64,000 nucleotides of DNA. Origin: Saccharomycopsis phalli. Taxonomy: Eukaryota > Ascomycota > Saccharomycetes > Ascoideales > Saccharomycopsidaceae. Location of the stretch: the NCBI GenBank assembly GCA_020342235.1, contig CP073214.1, positions 1,736,001-1,800,000 of the forward strand, read 5' to 3'. The notes under the pieces were generated by a model, which saw only the letters and a program-made list of their open reading frames with translations, made no database searches and was not told the DNA's origin. The position numbers were made by a program, and so were the translations under genes. This document shows, in pieces, positions 10,481-21,359 of this stretch (its first letter is position 1; each line of letters starts with the position of its first letter).

Positions 10481-11611
10481 ATGGCACTAGCAAATACCCG
10501 AGCCGTGACGTTGCCCGTCCATCTGCCCCATACGGAGTTCAATGAGGCTCTCAGCAAGATCAAGTTGGAGAAGCCCCGGTCCAAGTACCAGGCCGACGAT
10601 GTGTCATCTGAGGACACGTTGTTGCTGGATGCTGGCGATAGCACTGCCGAGAGCTCTGTGGAGAGTCCAGAGGACCCCAAGCGGAAGAAGTACGCGGAGA
10701 AAAGGCGAGACAAGGCCCGGACCAATTTAAGTGCGACCGGCATTCTGACCACGATCCCAGTGACTGGAGCCCGGCCTAGGCCCGAGAAGCACCTGTCCCT
10801 TGAAGATGAGGTGCTTTTCACGATATTCCAGATCTTGTACGACCACGATGCGCCCGGAAAGGGCATGACGGTCAAGCAGATCTGCGACGTGCTTCTCCAG
10901 CAGCACCCTGAGATGGCGAAATTGCTGACCAAGACGTCCAACTTGGTCAGCGCAAAGCTCAATGCCTACGTGAAGCGCGTGGAGAAGGGCGAGGAGAACC
11001 TCACCTATGCCTTATCGCGCGAGTGGGCAGACACCCTGCCCAAGCGAATGGTGTACGTGTATCGGGGAATCCTTGCAAACGACTACTATGTGCACGCCAA
11101 GGCGGCCATCAAGAGCCTCGATGACAAGCCAGAGAAGCCGGAGACCAAGAAACGATCCTTTGACTTTGCGTTGAAGACTCCGTCGTTCGCAGGACTGGAC
11201 TCCCGTATCGACCTCCGGCTCGCGCCAATCACCATCCCCTACGACACAGAGAACCACGGCGCGAAATCCCGCCCGTCGGCCGACTTTTCCGACGAAACTG
11301 CCTCCGAATGCGAGTTCGACACTTTTGACTTTGACGACTCCCCAAAGCAGCGTGCAAAGCGCCAAAAGACAATCACCGCCGCTGCAGCGGCACCAAGGGT
11401 ACCCAAACTCGCCTCCAACGGCCCTCTGCCATCCATCGTGGTGGCTGCTGCTGCGTCACTTCGCGCAGCTGCTCTTCATGCACTCACGCCGCCAAAACAC
11501 GACGTCAACTCGCCTCGATGGCTTCAAAGCGTCAGGGAGGGGTTCTTGACCCAGGACATTGGGACCCCCGAGGATATTTCGTTGGCGGAGTTGGATTCTT
11601 TGTTCCGCTGA
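10481..11611 (+). CDS. GDS1: GDS1-like nuclear protein
   Basis: The 376-residue product resembles yeast Gds1, linked genetically to nuclear control of mitochondrial function. From the ATG at 10481 it has the N-terminal VHLPHTEF element, a basic stretch, then the conserved core: RPRPEKHLSLEDEVLFTIF, GKGMTVKQICDVLLQQHPEM, LVSAKLNAYVKRVEKGEE, LTYALSREWADTLPKRMVY and VYRGIL. This core resembles a winged-helix-like fold; the rest is low-complexity, with an acidic patch and an alanine-rich run. Two CTG codons in the core (residues before TKT and before PKR) fall where I recall Ser in S. cerevisiae Gds1. The molecular function is not known from sequence. Confidence 0.8.
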   Translation: MALANTRAVTLPVHLPHTEFNEALSKIKLEKPRSKYQADDVSSEDTLLLDAGDSTAESSVESPEDPKRKKYAEKRRDKARTNLSATGILTTIPVTGARPRPEKHLSLEDEVLFTIFQILYDHDAPGKGMTVKQICDVLLQQHPEMAKLLTKTSNLVSAKLNAYVKRVEKGEENLTYALSREWADTLPKRMVYVYRGILANDYYVHAKAAIKSLDDKPEKPETKKRSFDFALKTPSFAGLDSRIDLRLAPITIPYDTENHGAKSRPSADFSDETASECEFDTFDFDDSPKQRAKRQKTITAAAAAPRVPKLASNGPLPSIVVAAAASLRAAALHALTPPKHDVNSPRWLQSVREGFLTQDIGTPEDISLAELDSLFR

Positions 11612-12704
11612 AGATTCCTGGTTACCGAGGTTCTGGATAAAATGGAGTATATTTTCAGAGGCCTGGCTTCGGAAATGGATTCTTCTGTTGAAGGACTACC
11701 CGCATTATAAGTGTGGGTCACGGTGTAGTAACATGAATGTACCAATGGGTTGCTTAGAGATTTGGATTCAGTCAATGACTCGATTACTCAGCTGCTTATG
11801 TACTTTGCTGGAGTCCAGAGCTCCAGACTGATACGTAACTAGCTTTTCAGAGGTCTACATGCTATGTGGTTAGCTTTTCATAAGTCTACATGCTATGTGG
11901 TTAGCTTCTCTGAGATCAACACGCTACTCTGTCAATGGCCGGTCATTTTCAAAGTTTGAATACGACGCGAGCTATGTACGAATAACCTCAGTCTGTACCA
12001 TTATATAAGGAATATCCACGGGATATCCTGACTTTTGTGAGTTTGGGGTGCTGCCCTTTATCCCAAGTATTGCAGATGTATTCATGACTCAAATATATGT
12101 CAATTTGCACTAATTATTAATTGGCTTGTATATACGATGCAAATTAAAAATGTAATACATGATTTTGCTTCTAAACTATGATGTATCTCGTGCTGTCTCT
12201 TCTGTTGGGGACGTGGCACTGGTATAAATAAATAGTAATAAGTAGCCATGAGCTCAATGATACATGAGTAATAGTGGTGATGCCAGGTATCTTACAGAAG
12301 TAAGCTATATATATATTGAGCTAAAGATTATTATATCCAACCACTTTCTGGTTATTGCTCTTTACATAGAATGAGTCTCTTGGGAGTAAATGGTCAGAAT
12401 TTGCATAGTCCAGCAAATATTAGAGATTTTACCAACTCATATCATAGTTTAGACTTCCAAACGCTGAGAATTGCTGGATGGCGGATTAAAGTTTCTTTAA
12501 TACTTGTATATTCTACACGTTTTGCTTGGGCTATGGAACTATGATATTATCTAATGTATTCATTTTTAAACGAGTATTGTACCAATTGGTCTCTTTCTAC
12601 TCAAAACAGATATATTACACGGTGAACAATACACATCTACACAAATTCTATAATTTTGTACATACTAAATATATATGCTATGTCAATTTTCCATTTGTAA
12701 ATCA
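11612..12704. other. Intergenic stretch before tRNA-Gly
   Basis: No gene is seen. About 12180-12345 is a copy of dispersed repeat family E (also at 55880-56060 and 60760-60935), sharing GAGCTCAATGA, GTGGTGATGCCAGG and ACTATATATAT-type blocks. Its position 350-500 bp upstream of a tRNA gene fits a solo LTR of a tRNA-targeting element. Two GCTATGTGGTTAGCTT tandem units occur near 11860-11910. Confidence 0.4.
12180..12345 (+). repeat. Dispersed repeat family E, probable solo LTR
   Basis: Shares ordered blocks (CACTGGTATAAATAAATA, TAGTGGTGATGCCAGG, TATATATATTGAGCT) with 55880-56060 and 60760-60935. No coding content is seen. LTR identity is inferred from dispersal and tRNA proximity. Confidence 0.45.
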
Positions 12705-12775
12705 GCGTGGATGGTTTAGTGGTAAAATTCATCGTTGCCATCGATGGGCCCCGGGTTCGATTCCCGGTCTACGCA
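12705..12775 (+). tRNA. tRNA-Gly(GCC)
   Basis: A 71-nt cloverleaf with acceptor stem GCGTGGA/TCTACGC, D-arm GGTTTAGTGGTAAAAT, anticodon loop TTGCCAT (anticodon GCC) and T-arm CCGGGTTCGATTCCCGG. The discriminator is A. A run of six T follows at once as Pol III terminator. No intron. Confidence 0.96.
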
Positions 12776-12889
12776 TATTTTTTGCTAATTTTGGCAGTAT
12801 CTTTGTCCATCATGACTGGTAAAGAGAAAATCCTAGGGATTGAAACTTTCGACTTAATCCAGAACGTGTAGAATCGTATAATAATATTT

Positions 12890-12970
12890 ATTCTTGTATT
12901 TAGCTATATTGTCTCCGGTATTATGGTTATTTGACGAATATATTTTTACTCGGAAAAATTCTATAGATTA
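12890..12970 (-). mobile_element. LINE family 2, 3'-end fragment
   Basis: The reverse complement carries CCGAGTAAAAATATATTC followed by ATAATACCGGAGACAATATA, the conserved 3' block of LINE family 2 seen at 1520, 17800 and 48620. Confidence 0.35.
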
Positions 12971-13385
12971 ATGAAATGATCGACAAATGGGCTGAGCTTG
13001 TGGAATAGATATGCAGTTGGTCAGAGAGCTTGAAAATATCACTTGCTAATTAACCTCATCTAATGTAATTCACTTTTTATTTACTACCGGGGCTAGATTG
13101 TGTTTTGTCAAGTACGTTGCTACAACAAAGCCAACTGACTTGGAAGTGAATCCCTGTATTTCCATCATTACGATTTCGTCCAACTACCAAAGGAGGAAAC
13201 AAAGTGTTTTGTAGCAACATGGCAAAAGAGGCAAGAGTAGCAGGAACTGTCACTATTTGCAGCGTACTATACCATATAATTTGCTCAACTACATCGAACC
13301 ATGCTTCAGAGACATGCAACTTCATCGACATATTTGACCATCTACAGTAGCAATAAATGTGTATTGGTGTACCAAAGTATACGAC

Positions 13386-14924
13386 CTATAGGCCGCCAAA
13401 CATTTCAATTGGACTTGGGTTTTGAGGCAGAGGAGGAACTGGGTCGTTGCCCTTCATAAAATCTAACCAGTAGTTGACCCGCTCTGGAGCGTATAAATAT
13501 ATACCGTTTCCAGCAATCAAGTTGGTGGTAGTAGCCAGATATTGGTAATTAGGGTCCGTCTTTGCAAACGGGTAGGCGAAGTTCACAAGGACATTCTTCA
13601 TGCGTCTTGCCGAGAGGTCGTGGTAAGTATATCTGCTTCGTGTGTCTGGGTTGGTGGAAATGAAGTAGGCAATGAGCCCGGCCACCATTGGTGACGAGTA
13701 CGAGGTGCCATGATGTTTCTCTGAGCCGATTCGCACGTTTTCGCCCGGAGCAAGAATGTCCACACACTGACCCCAGCCAGCCTGTGGGGACTTGATGCCT
13801 TCGTGGTCGATGGATCCGACGACGGTGGCTGTTCGCGAGCTGGTCAAGTCGCACTTGCAGGTGTCGAGCGGCAGGTTACCGGAGGCCACGGTGAAATGGA
13901 CTCTTGGGTTTTCGCTGGTGAACCGGTCGAGAGCAGCCAGCACTGGGAAACGGGCTCCGGATTCCTTCTCAAAGCCCAAACTGATGTTGATGACTATGCC
14001 CTTGGAGAAGTACTGTCCTGCTTGCTCGTGATAGTGCTTGATCGACCACCCGATTGAGTGGATGAGCGATCTCAGCGACTTGTCGTCTCTAAAGAGCGTA
14101 GGCACGTAGAAGATCTTGGCCTCTGGAGCCACGCCGTAATCCTTTCCGGCAGCCAAAGTGGCAACGTTAAACGGATGGGTGTTTTGGTCTTCGTGCGGTA
14201 ACCACTCGGCGTGGTGTTGTTGCGTGAGCACAAGCAGCGGCTCGTACTTGAACCGGTTGGCGTAGTACGATATTGGGATCAGCGACGCCCCGTCCACGAT
14301 GTAGATGGCGACACCGGATCCGGCAGGCGAAAGGTACTTGTACTTGTACGATTTGAGGTGTTTCACGTTCTCCTTGGCGCTCGAGATTCGTTGCAAGTTC
14401 CAGGTGGAGTCGGGACGGTTCACCATGTCAAACTGCAGCATCGACTTGAGATCGTTCCGGTCCTGGGTCACGGCGTCGACATACTCGTGGTTACTGAGCG
14501 TCTTGGCCACGTTATCGAGAAAATACCCATCGAACATGCGCTTGCCAGAGAACTCGTACAACACCGACAACTCAGCCCCGCCAACACCAGTGTTGGATTT
14601 CTGCTTAAAATAGTCGGTGACGTTTGTATCGGTGACCTGGCCAAGAGCAGTGGTCTGGTTTGCGTTCAACTCCGCAAAAAACCCGTCCATCTTCTCCGGG
14701 GCAATGCCTTCCTTCAACTCGATAATGTACGACATTGGCACCCGGATTTCGGGGTTGACCTCGTAGAAGTTGTTGTACACCTCCTGAGCCTGCTCAGGGG
14801 TGCTGGATGCTGGCTGATTGGCCTTGGGAGCGTTCTTGAGGAACGCTTGCCAGTCGGTCTGTTGCGAGACGACTCTGCCGTGCACTGCGGCGATAAACAC
14901 AAGAAATGGGATTGTGAACTTCAT
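13386..14924 (-). CDS. Secreted subtilisin-like serine protease (S8, proteinase K type)
   Basis: The 512-residue preproenzyme begins with a signal peptide (MKFTIPFLVFIAAVHG), followed by an inhibitor I9-type propeptide (MSYIIELKEGIAPEKMDGF). The catalytic domain shows all active-site positions: Asp in VAIYIVDGAS, His in NTHPFNVATLAAGKDYGVAP, the oxyanion Asn in HFTVASGN, and Ser in HHGTSYSSPMVAGLIAYF. Around Asp and His the usual DTG and HGT triplets are altered (DGA and HPF), so it is a divergent member. No GPI signal or transmembrane tail is seen, so a soluble extracellular or vacuolar protease is likely. It stands alone, flanked by repeat-rich DNA. Confidence 0.88.
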   Translation of the reverse strand: MKFTIPFLVFIAAVHGRVVSQQTDWQAFLKNAPKANQPASSTPEQAQEVYNNFYEVNPEIRVPMSYIIELKEGIAPEKMDGFFAELNANQTTALGQVTDTNVTDYFKQKSNTGVGGAELSVLYEFSGKRMFDGYFLDNVAKTLSNHEYVDAVTQDRNDLKSMLQFDMVNRPDSTWNLQRISSAKENVKHLKSYKYKYLSPAGSGVAIYIVDGASLIPISYYANRFKYEPLLVLTQQHHAEWLPHEDQNTHPFNVATLAAGKDYGVAPEAKIFYVPTLFRDDKSLRSLIHSIGWSIKHYHEQAGQYFSKGIVINISLGFEKESGARFPVLAALDRFTSENPRVHFTVASGNLPLDTCKCDLTSSRTATVVGSIDHEGIKSPQAGWGQCVDILAPGENVRIGSEKHHGTSYSSPMVAGLIAYFISTNPDTRSRYTYHDLSARRMKNVLVNFAYPFAKTDPNYQYLATTTNLIAGNGIYLYAPERVNYWLDFMKGNDPVPPLPQNPSPIEMFGGL

Positions 14925-16329
14925 TGATGATGTTTAAGCAAATGTCCAGGCGTTATATAGTGATCCGAGATATTCACTTCTGCCGATGAGCATAGTGGCC
15001 GTATGGCACACTGAAAAGATTTGCATCGGATAATTTACACTGGCACAGCAATGTCAAGGATTGTGCATTCCATGGCGAAGCTAATGTCTCGTTAGTTTTA
15101 CTTAGCTATAGTGTAATCTTCTCTTCTCTTTTCTCCTCTCCTCGCCTCTCATCTCCTATTAAATCTCCTCGTCCATTGAGTAAACCTCCACATCCATTGA
15201 GTAAACCTCACCACCTCTTGTGAAATTTCCTCGCCTATATTGCAAATCATCAAATAATATCTATTCCATCAGCGTTGTGCCCGTTTTATGCATGATACCC
15301 GCATGCTAGTATTGCATTACTCACTAAACAGTACACTCTTCATCAGATTATGTCCTAGCACCATGTAAGGAAACTACTAAAATTAGCAACGGGCAAAAAT
15401 TTCTCTTCCAATCGCCTCGAAAGCCGCATATACTGTTATCCTTGCATCCCTAGGAAAACTCCTTTGGGCCGTAGATTCACCTCTGCCTGGCAACCAGGCA
15501 TATTATCAATGGGCCTCAAGCAAATCTACCGTTTTTACTCCGGTAATTTGTCTCGCTAGCTTCCGATGGAAGTAGACGTCAGCATCTAGAATGCCTTGCG
15601 TTATCACCGCGAGTTTCAACTTACAATTATCCAATTGTGGAAATTGGTCGTCAGCTATTCAATTCCAGTTATCCAACACTCAATCCAGCGACTCAATCCA
15701 GTCCAAGAAATAAAACCCCATTATACAACCTCAATCTTCAAATTACGTACAAGCTTCTATATTGAAGTTCGATTCTGTATGCTACGGCTAAGCCACCAGA
15801 TTGTCAGGAACTGATTTACAATGCATCCAATTGCACCATGTACTAGTCTCGTGGGGCTATAGAGACTTTGCAATTGTAGAGTACAGTTGATTCGTCCAAG
15901 CAGTCTGGCATACGGTCCTTGTACGGTCCTATTAATAGAGTGTTTCACCATTTGGCCTGTCTGGAATTAAATTTACCTATTACACTGTTTCACCAGACCA
16001 TACCAGTGTCGCCCATTTCAAACTAGGCTAGGTGGAAATTGCCGTGTCACGTGTCTTCTCACGGTGTTTTAGGTTCCCAATGTTTATCCATTCTATAGCT
16101 GACTAGGTTTCCCAACGTATATCCAAGTTGTAGCTGGATAGAGGTCACTTGTTGTATAGAATGAATTTACTGGTCCAGTACTGTCATGTAGAATACATGA
16201 GTATACTGTTTTTGTCGTCGATAAAGTGGCACGGACTTAGGCACGGGTTATAAGGCCTTTGCCTATTCCTAACATGAATACCTCTACATGTCCTTGAAGA
16301 ATTGTATGACTAATTTAGTTGGTCGGGCT

Positions 16330-16789
16330 AATCTTGTAATTGCCAAAGGTAAACTATTTAATAATAATAATAATAATATGCTCGTTTACTTCTATAGATA
16401 TACTAGGCTCCCTCGGAGGGTGAGACTGATATTTCACCGTCTAAAAATTAAGGACGGCGCCGCTAATTTTTTAGTCGAGTGACCCAATTGGACGAAACTT
16501 TTCTTGATGAGAAACGGTTAAAGAGAAATGACTCAAAAGTAGCTACGGAGTCTTGCTTCTAGGATCACCTGCTGCCCTTGTAATGCTGTAAGAAAAGAAA
16601 TCTACCCAACCAGCACTAACGCTCTTGTTGTGAGGCCTTGGCCCATTGTTTCCTGAGTTGGGAATAGCTCTTAAGTTGGGCATGTTGGGTCGTGAAATAT
16701 TTTTGGTGAGGGGTTGTCGCACCTAGTGTTAAAATTGTAATTGGAGGCTTGAATCTTGTAATGCAGGTCAAATCTTGTAATTGCCAAAG
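16330..16789 (-). mobile_element. LINE family 1 copy with 19-bp target-site duplication
   Basis: Perfect 19-bp direct repeats AATCTTGTAATTGCCAAAG lie at 16330-16348 and 16771-16789 and bracket about 420 bp. The insert, read on the minus strand, ends in the family 1 3' region (GGCGCCGTCCTTAATTTTTA, CGGTGAAATATCAGTCTCAC, GGGAGCCTAGTATATCTATA) and an ATT-rich microsatellite tail at 16360-16378. Tail plus variable-length duplication are hallmarks of target-primed non-LTR retrotransposition; the 5' part is missing. Confidence 0.7.
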
Positions 16790-17329
16790 ACAACCATTTC
16801 GAGGCTTTGAAACGAGTTTTCATAAAGTTTCAGCAGTCAAACTTGTCAAGGGCACCAGCCTTGTTACATAGCCACCTCAAATATTATGAATGTTGTTTAA
16901 ATAAACGGTTTAATTACAGGTGATTATGTGATTATTGATGTGGATTCTAGCCGTGGGATGTTTTCGAGGGAAAATATACTTGTACAAGTGTATGTAAGAG
17001 ATTAATTGTACCCATTCTGGCGAACCAAGTTTTCGTCACAAATGGACGGCTAGTCAAGTCAGGCGAATATATTTAGCTGTTTGGCAACACGTATTCTGGT
17101 TATCCAAGTTTTTGTTACAAATGGACTGGCTAGGCCATTGCCTATACATGATTGCTGAAAAACAAGTTGGGAGACGAGAGGTTCTAAAAGGATAAGGAAT
17201 TTATGAGGGACAATGGAGTTGTAAAGGCATGTGGTGGGTAGAAGATCACCGTTGGGATGAAGTTTGGATCAGCAAAATGGAGTTGGTAAAATAGCCAAAT
17301 ATATTCGCTTGACTATTTATACTTGACAA

Positions 17330-17885
17330 GAATGACAATTCTCTTTGAAAAGGCAATGGTCTAGCCAAGTCCATTGCCTTTGTAATGGAGATTGGGTACT
17401 TGGTGGAAAAAACCTCACAGATGACTTGTTACTCAACCTATTTGGGAATGATGACCAAAGTGCAAAAGATGTGGGATTCCCCACCATCATACATGACATG
17501 CCATGTCCAGAGCCTGGAAGGTTGAATTCAGTCAGTATTGATGAAGTACAAATTCCATGAGATGAATAGGCAGCACGTGGAAAGTGTTTGCCAGTCAGTC
17601 CATAGGCTAGCAGAGTTTTACCAGGATATATTGGAACATGATTCTCCAATATATGGCGAGATTCAGCCGTCAAACTAAGCAAAAAGAGCTACCAGGCTTA
17701 CAAACCTCAGGTACTGGGAATCGACTCTGCTCAATTGAGTCTAATGCCAGACCTCTATTTGAGAGTTTTAGGTTTTCAGTAATGGTGCTTGATGTTCCTG
17801 AGTAAGGATAAATCTGTGGAACCGTAATGCCGGAGACAGTATATAGCTAAATACAAAAAAAAATAGTATTATCCTCATCAATAAG
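17330..17885 (+). mobile_element. LINE family 2 copy with zinc-knuckle relic
   Basis: A plus-strand relic of a LINE ORF C-terminus. One frame reads PKCKRCG and, after a one-base shift, FPTIIHDMPCPEPG, which together recall the C-x2-C...H-x3-C knuckle typical of LINE ORF2 ends. Further on a frame reads VHRLAEFYQDILEHDS. The 3' region ends ATATAGCTAAATACAAAAAA, then an ATT-rich tail. Several stops and shifts break it. Confidence 0.5.
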
Positions 17886-17889
17886 AGGG

Positions 17890-18410
17890 CGGAATGATTG
17901 ATTCAAGATCAGACTGAACCAGACACTGGCACGCTACGGCAAGGCTCAATTCAAGTGGCTATTGAAGAGTCAAAATTACTTTTAGAAGCCCTAGTGGGAC
18001 CTAAGCGAATACTCGGAAAGATCAGTTACTGGGCGGCACAAGTTACTACGACCTAGGAAAAGCACACTGTCCTCCAATGCCCATCTTGTATATTTACAAG
18101 TTCAAGTTGAAAGTTTACATCACTGGAGCAGAGTATGGATATTGTCTTGGATAAAACAATACAATACTGCATGACAGCATTGTGATTTGTCTTGGACGGG
18201 AGGGTATAAATCTCTGGAGCAAAGTATGGAAATGGTCTTGGAAAATATTATCCATTTACAAGCTCTAGTTGAAGGTTTTTCATCTGTTGCAGGGTTTTCT
18301 TTGGACGACTACATAACGGCGCCGTGCTTTGTTGATGGCAAAGTGTAAATCTCCATTGGGAGGTTAGTATAGCTATAGCCTTGAATAAATATTATTATTA
18401 TATTGCATAT
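17890..18410 (+). mobile_element. LINE family 1 copy with coding relic
   Basis: About 17893-18054 is open on the plus strand and reads LIQDQTEPDTGTLRQGSIQV then LLLEALVGPKRILGKIS before a stop. The same segment occurs in the minus-strand copy at 22150-22725 (GPIQVTTDKSTLLLSETLVG, PKRALSKIS). Downstream come family 1 3' sequences (TTTGGACGACTACATAACGG, GCGCCGTGCTTTGTTG, AGTATAGCTATAGCC) and an AATAAATATTATTATTATA tail. Truncated and inactive. Confidence 0.6.
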
Positions 18411-18774
18411 TGACTAGGCTTTTGGAAGTTACTGAGTGAGATTTACTTGAGGAATCAGTATTTCCGGGGACAATACAAAATGAGTATACTTGGATATTGA
18501 TGAGTATACTTGGTTATTGATGAGAATTATTGATTCTGATTACCACTTACCAATTACTCATTAATTCACCACTTTCTGATACTAAATGTCCAATACTACA
18601 GCTCATCATGGCAGCAGCCACATACAATTATCCGTCTTCTATAAATGCCAACTAGTCCTGTGTTGTGTCCATGTAGTATAGACTCGGTCGATTGCACTTG
18701 AGAATGCCCAATGTGAGCAATGACAAATGAATAAAGGAACATCAATACATACCAAGTACATAACCATTGACAAT

Positions 18775-18950
18775 AACAATCAACAATAACAATCAACAAT
18801 AACAATCATCAATCATCAATCAACAATAACAATCAACAATAACAATCAACAATAACAATCATCAATTACCATATACTCTCCATACTCACTCTCCATAATC
18901 ACTCTCCATACTCACTCTCCATAATCACTCACTCACTCACTCACCACCTC
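18775..18950. repeat. Short tandem repeats 3' of CDC24
   Basis: Repeats of CAATAACAATCAA (about 13-15 bp) run from about 18775 to 18865. ACTCTCCATA/ATCACTC units then continue up to the CDC24 stop. Confidence 0.8.
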
Positions 18951-18951
18951 C

Positions 18952-21174
18952 CTATATCTGAATCACCCATATACTCAAAATATTATCCCCATTATTATCT
19001 ATTATCTCCTCCACCACCTCCTGCGCCAACACCCAGTCGTCATTACTGTCTATCGCAATGTAATCGCCCTCCTCGTCCTGATACCGGATCTTCATGGTGT
19101 CCAAAGTGATGAGCGCACCGCACTGCTTCAACTTCTTCTCAATGCGCCGCTTCAAGTCGCCGAGCTCGCTCTGCCGCGGCACAAGCAACGTGAAAATGTC
19201 CTGCTTGAAGCTCAACTTGATCTTGATACAGTCCTCTGGCGTGATATTCACTGGGGTACCTGGATCGCCTGTTCCGCCGTTCAACGGGAGATGCTGGCCG
19301 TTCATTCCTGCTGGAGTGCCCAAGCTGAGTCCTGCGAGCGGGGACGCGAGACTGTTGCCGTTTTTGAGGAGCGACGGCGACAGACCGGCACGGGTCAAGT
19401 CGGTGGTGCTGGCAAAGTAGCTTGAACCGGAGCCGTTGCGCAACTTCTCGCCGGACTTTTGCCGCTGGAATCGCGTGCCGTAGTGCTCACTCACCGAACG
19501 GTCAAGGGAATATCGCTCCGAGTCATGATACTCATCCCGGATGCGATTGACCAAGTCGCGAAGACAGGATTCCCACTGGGAGCGCATTTCCTCGTTCTTG
19601 AAGCGCATGACAAACAGGCCCGAGTCTCTGGAGCCCAGCCACAGCACGGTGAGAAGATGACCAGTGGAGTTTGTCGCGGAGTTCAGCAGGATGTTGTAGA
19701 TGTTTGGGATGTAGATGCGGCCCTTGAGCTCGAGTTTCCGCGACTCTGCCAGCGGGGTCTTTTTCTTCTTCTTCTGGGCGTCTCTGGGCACCGACTCCTT
19801 GAAGAACAAGATGATCTGCTCAAAGAGATACACGTTGAACTCGCGCTCGGTGTCCGAGTCCCGCACCCCAAGATTCCCGTCATATAGCAAGTCGCCAAAC
19901 AGATGGATGTCGTAGCCCTTCCAATCAGCGACTCTGTCCTGGAGCTCCACCAATTTGCCCATGTTCTCGTACTTGCGTGTGACCTCGTTCACATGATCTG
20001 CAGTCTCCTTGACGGCTTGGTTTGCCGATACAAGCTCGTTGTAGTGTGGCCAGGTGCGGTCGGTATGCTTGAGAAGCTCCTTGAAGAAGAGCGGATAACG
20101 GCACAATCGCTGGATGGGCTTGGTCAAGAACGCGTCGAGCTCCAAACTGCCCAGAATCAACTGCGACGAGCGTTCCAAATTGGCCATTTCCGCCTCGAAC
20201 ATCTCGCGCATTGCCTTCTGGCCCACGGTCCAGGGCTCATACACCTTGAAAGGCTCGAACGAGTGTAAGAAGATCAGGCCGATTCGCTGGAGCTTTGGAG
20301 GAGCGGCGGCGTTGGCTTCGAGTCCAACTAGAAGCCGTCGGTGGACGTCGAGGATCTCGTTCAAGTTTGGAAAGAGAAGGTGGAGCTGTTCCAGAGGCAC
20401 GAGCTCGGCGGTGCGGAGCTCATTCTTGTATTCGACCATGATCTCCAAATCATGGACGTATTTCCGCTCGGTTTCGACCAATTCGCGGACGACGTTTGCT
20501 CTAGCATCCTTGGCCAACACTGGAGGAAGAAGCTCGAGCCGCTCGGCGTCGGTGAGCAAGAAGTTCGGCACGAGATCAAGCACAATGTTGACAACCAGAA
20601 TCACCTTGAGAAGATCGGACGTGCTGCTGCTAAACACACTGGATATGGGAAACATGTCGTCGTCGCGAAGAGCCAAGTCGTCCTTGCAGCGCAAGAGAAA
20701 GTCATAGACACTGCGCTTGCAGATCTTCATGTCGTCCAGCAGCACAATCGGAAGCGGGCTCAGCGGACCAACCGCGTTGTAGATGACGCAGAGCGGCGCG
20801 CCCTGCTGGAACAACTTCCAGATCTGCGTCACCGGGTCGCACGACACGTTCGCGGGGAGCATGCCCAGCGCAAACGTGTAGTAGTTGTACGCCCCATGGC
20901 TGAACGGATCGTCACTTTTGCGCCGCTGCTCGGGGTTCGTGCCACTGATGCGCCGCTGCGAGTTCTGGCTGAGCGCACACGCCTGCTCCTCGTTGGTTGT
21001 TGTGGCCGTGATGTAGGCTATCCTGAGATACTGCTGGAGCCCGGGCACCTTCTCGAGCCGCTTGCGGAGCTGCACACACACGTAGAAGAGCGACAGGTCG
21101 GCCAGCGCCTTGGAGTTCATGATCATGTTCTGCGGACCGCTGTCCACCCGTTGCACCTTGTTCACTTTCGACAT
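18952..21174 (-). CDS. CDC24: Cdc24, Cdc42 guanine-nucleotide exchange factor
   Basis: The 740-residue product has the full Cdc24 architecture: an N-terminal CH-like region (about 40-170, with TQIWKLFQQGAPLCVIYNAV), a DH/RhoGEF domain (about 228-410, with RELVETERKYVHDLEIM, FLTKPIQRLCRYPLFFKELL), a PH domain (about 418-560, GYDIHLFGDLLYDGNLG, VYLFEQIILFFKE) and a C-terminal PB1 domain (about 650-740) carrying the OPCA-type acidic motif YQDEEGDYIAIDSNDDW. It activates Cdc42 at bud and mating-projection sites and binds Bem1 through PB1. The gene ends in repeats and starts next to a 300-bp pyrimidine tract. No intron is needed. Confidence 0.96.
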   Translation of the reverse strand: MSKVNKVQRVDSGPQNMIMNSKALADLSLFYVCVQLRKRLEKVPGLQQYLRIAYITATTTNEEQACALSQNSQRRISGTNPEQRRKSDDPFSHGAYNYYTFALGMLPANVSCDPVTQIWKLFQQGAPLCVIYNAVGPLSPLPIVLLDDMKICKRSVYDFLLRCKDDLALRDDDMFPISSVFSSSTSDLLKVILVVNIVLDLVPNFLLTDAERLELLPPVLAKDARANVVRELVETERKYVHDLEIMVEYKNELRTAELVPLEQLHLLFPNLNEILDVHRRLLVGLEANAAAPPKLQRIGLIFLHSFEPFKVYEPWTVGQKAMREMFEAEMANLERSSQLILGSLELDAFLTKPIQRLCRYPLFFKELLKHTDRTWPHYNELVSANQAVKETADHVNEVTRKYENMGKLVELQDRVADWKGYDIHLFGDLLYDGNLGVRDSDTEREFNVYLFEQIILFFKESVPRDAQKKKKKTPLAESRKLELKGRIYIPNIYNILLNSATNSTGHLLTVLWLGSRDSGLFVMRFKNEEMRSQWESCLRDLVNRIRDEYHDSERYSLDRSVSEHYGTRFQRQKSGEKLRNGSGSSYFASTTDLTRAGLSPSLLKNGNSLASPLAGLSLGTPAGMNGQHLPLNGGTGDPGTPVNITPEDCIKIKLSFKQDIFTLLVPRQSELGDLKRRIEKKLKQCGALITLDTMKIRYQDEEGDYIAIDSNDDWVLAQEVVEEIIDNNGDNILSIWVIQI

Positions 21175-21359
21175 ATGCTTGTGGTGTGGGTTTTCGACTC
21201 AAGTACACGTTCCCAGAAAATGTGCTACGCGCGCGGGAGGTCGGAGGTGGGAGGGGTGCGCGGAGTGCGTGGAGTGCGTGGAGAGCGACGGTGCAGCGTA
21301 AATTCCCGAGTAAAACGGTGGCGGTGGCGCAGGTGGCGCAGGCACAATGACATAACGGC

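Larger units (their letters stand above)
14925..18951. other. 4-kb gene-free, repeat-bearing region
   Basis: No intact gene is seen between the protease and CDC24. It contains a LINE family 1 copy with a 19-bp target-site duplication (16349-16770), a LINE family 2 copy (17330-17885), a second LINE family 1 copy with coding relics (17890-18410), and a short LINE family 2 tail near 18430-18500. 15170-15230 has repeated TCCATTGAGTAAACCTC-like units. 18775-18950 is short tandem repeat DNA. Confidence 0.5.
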
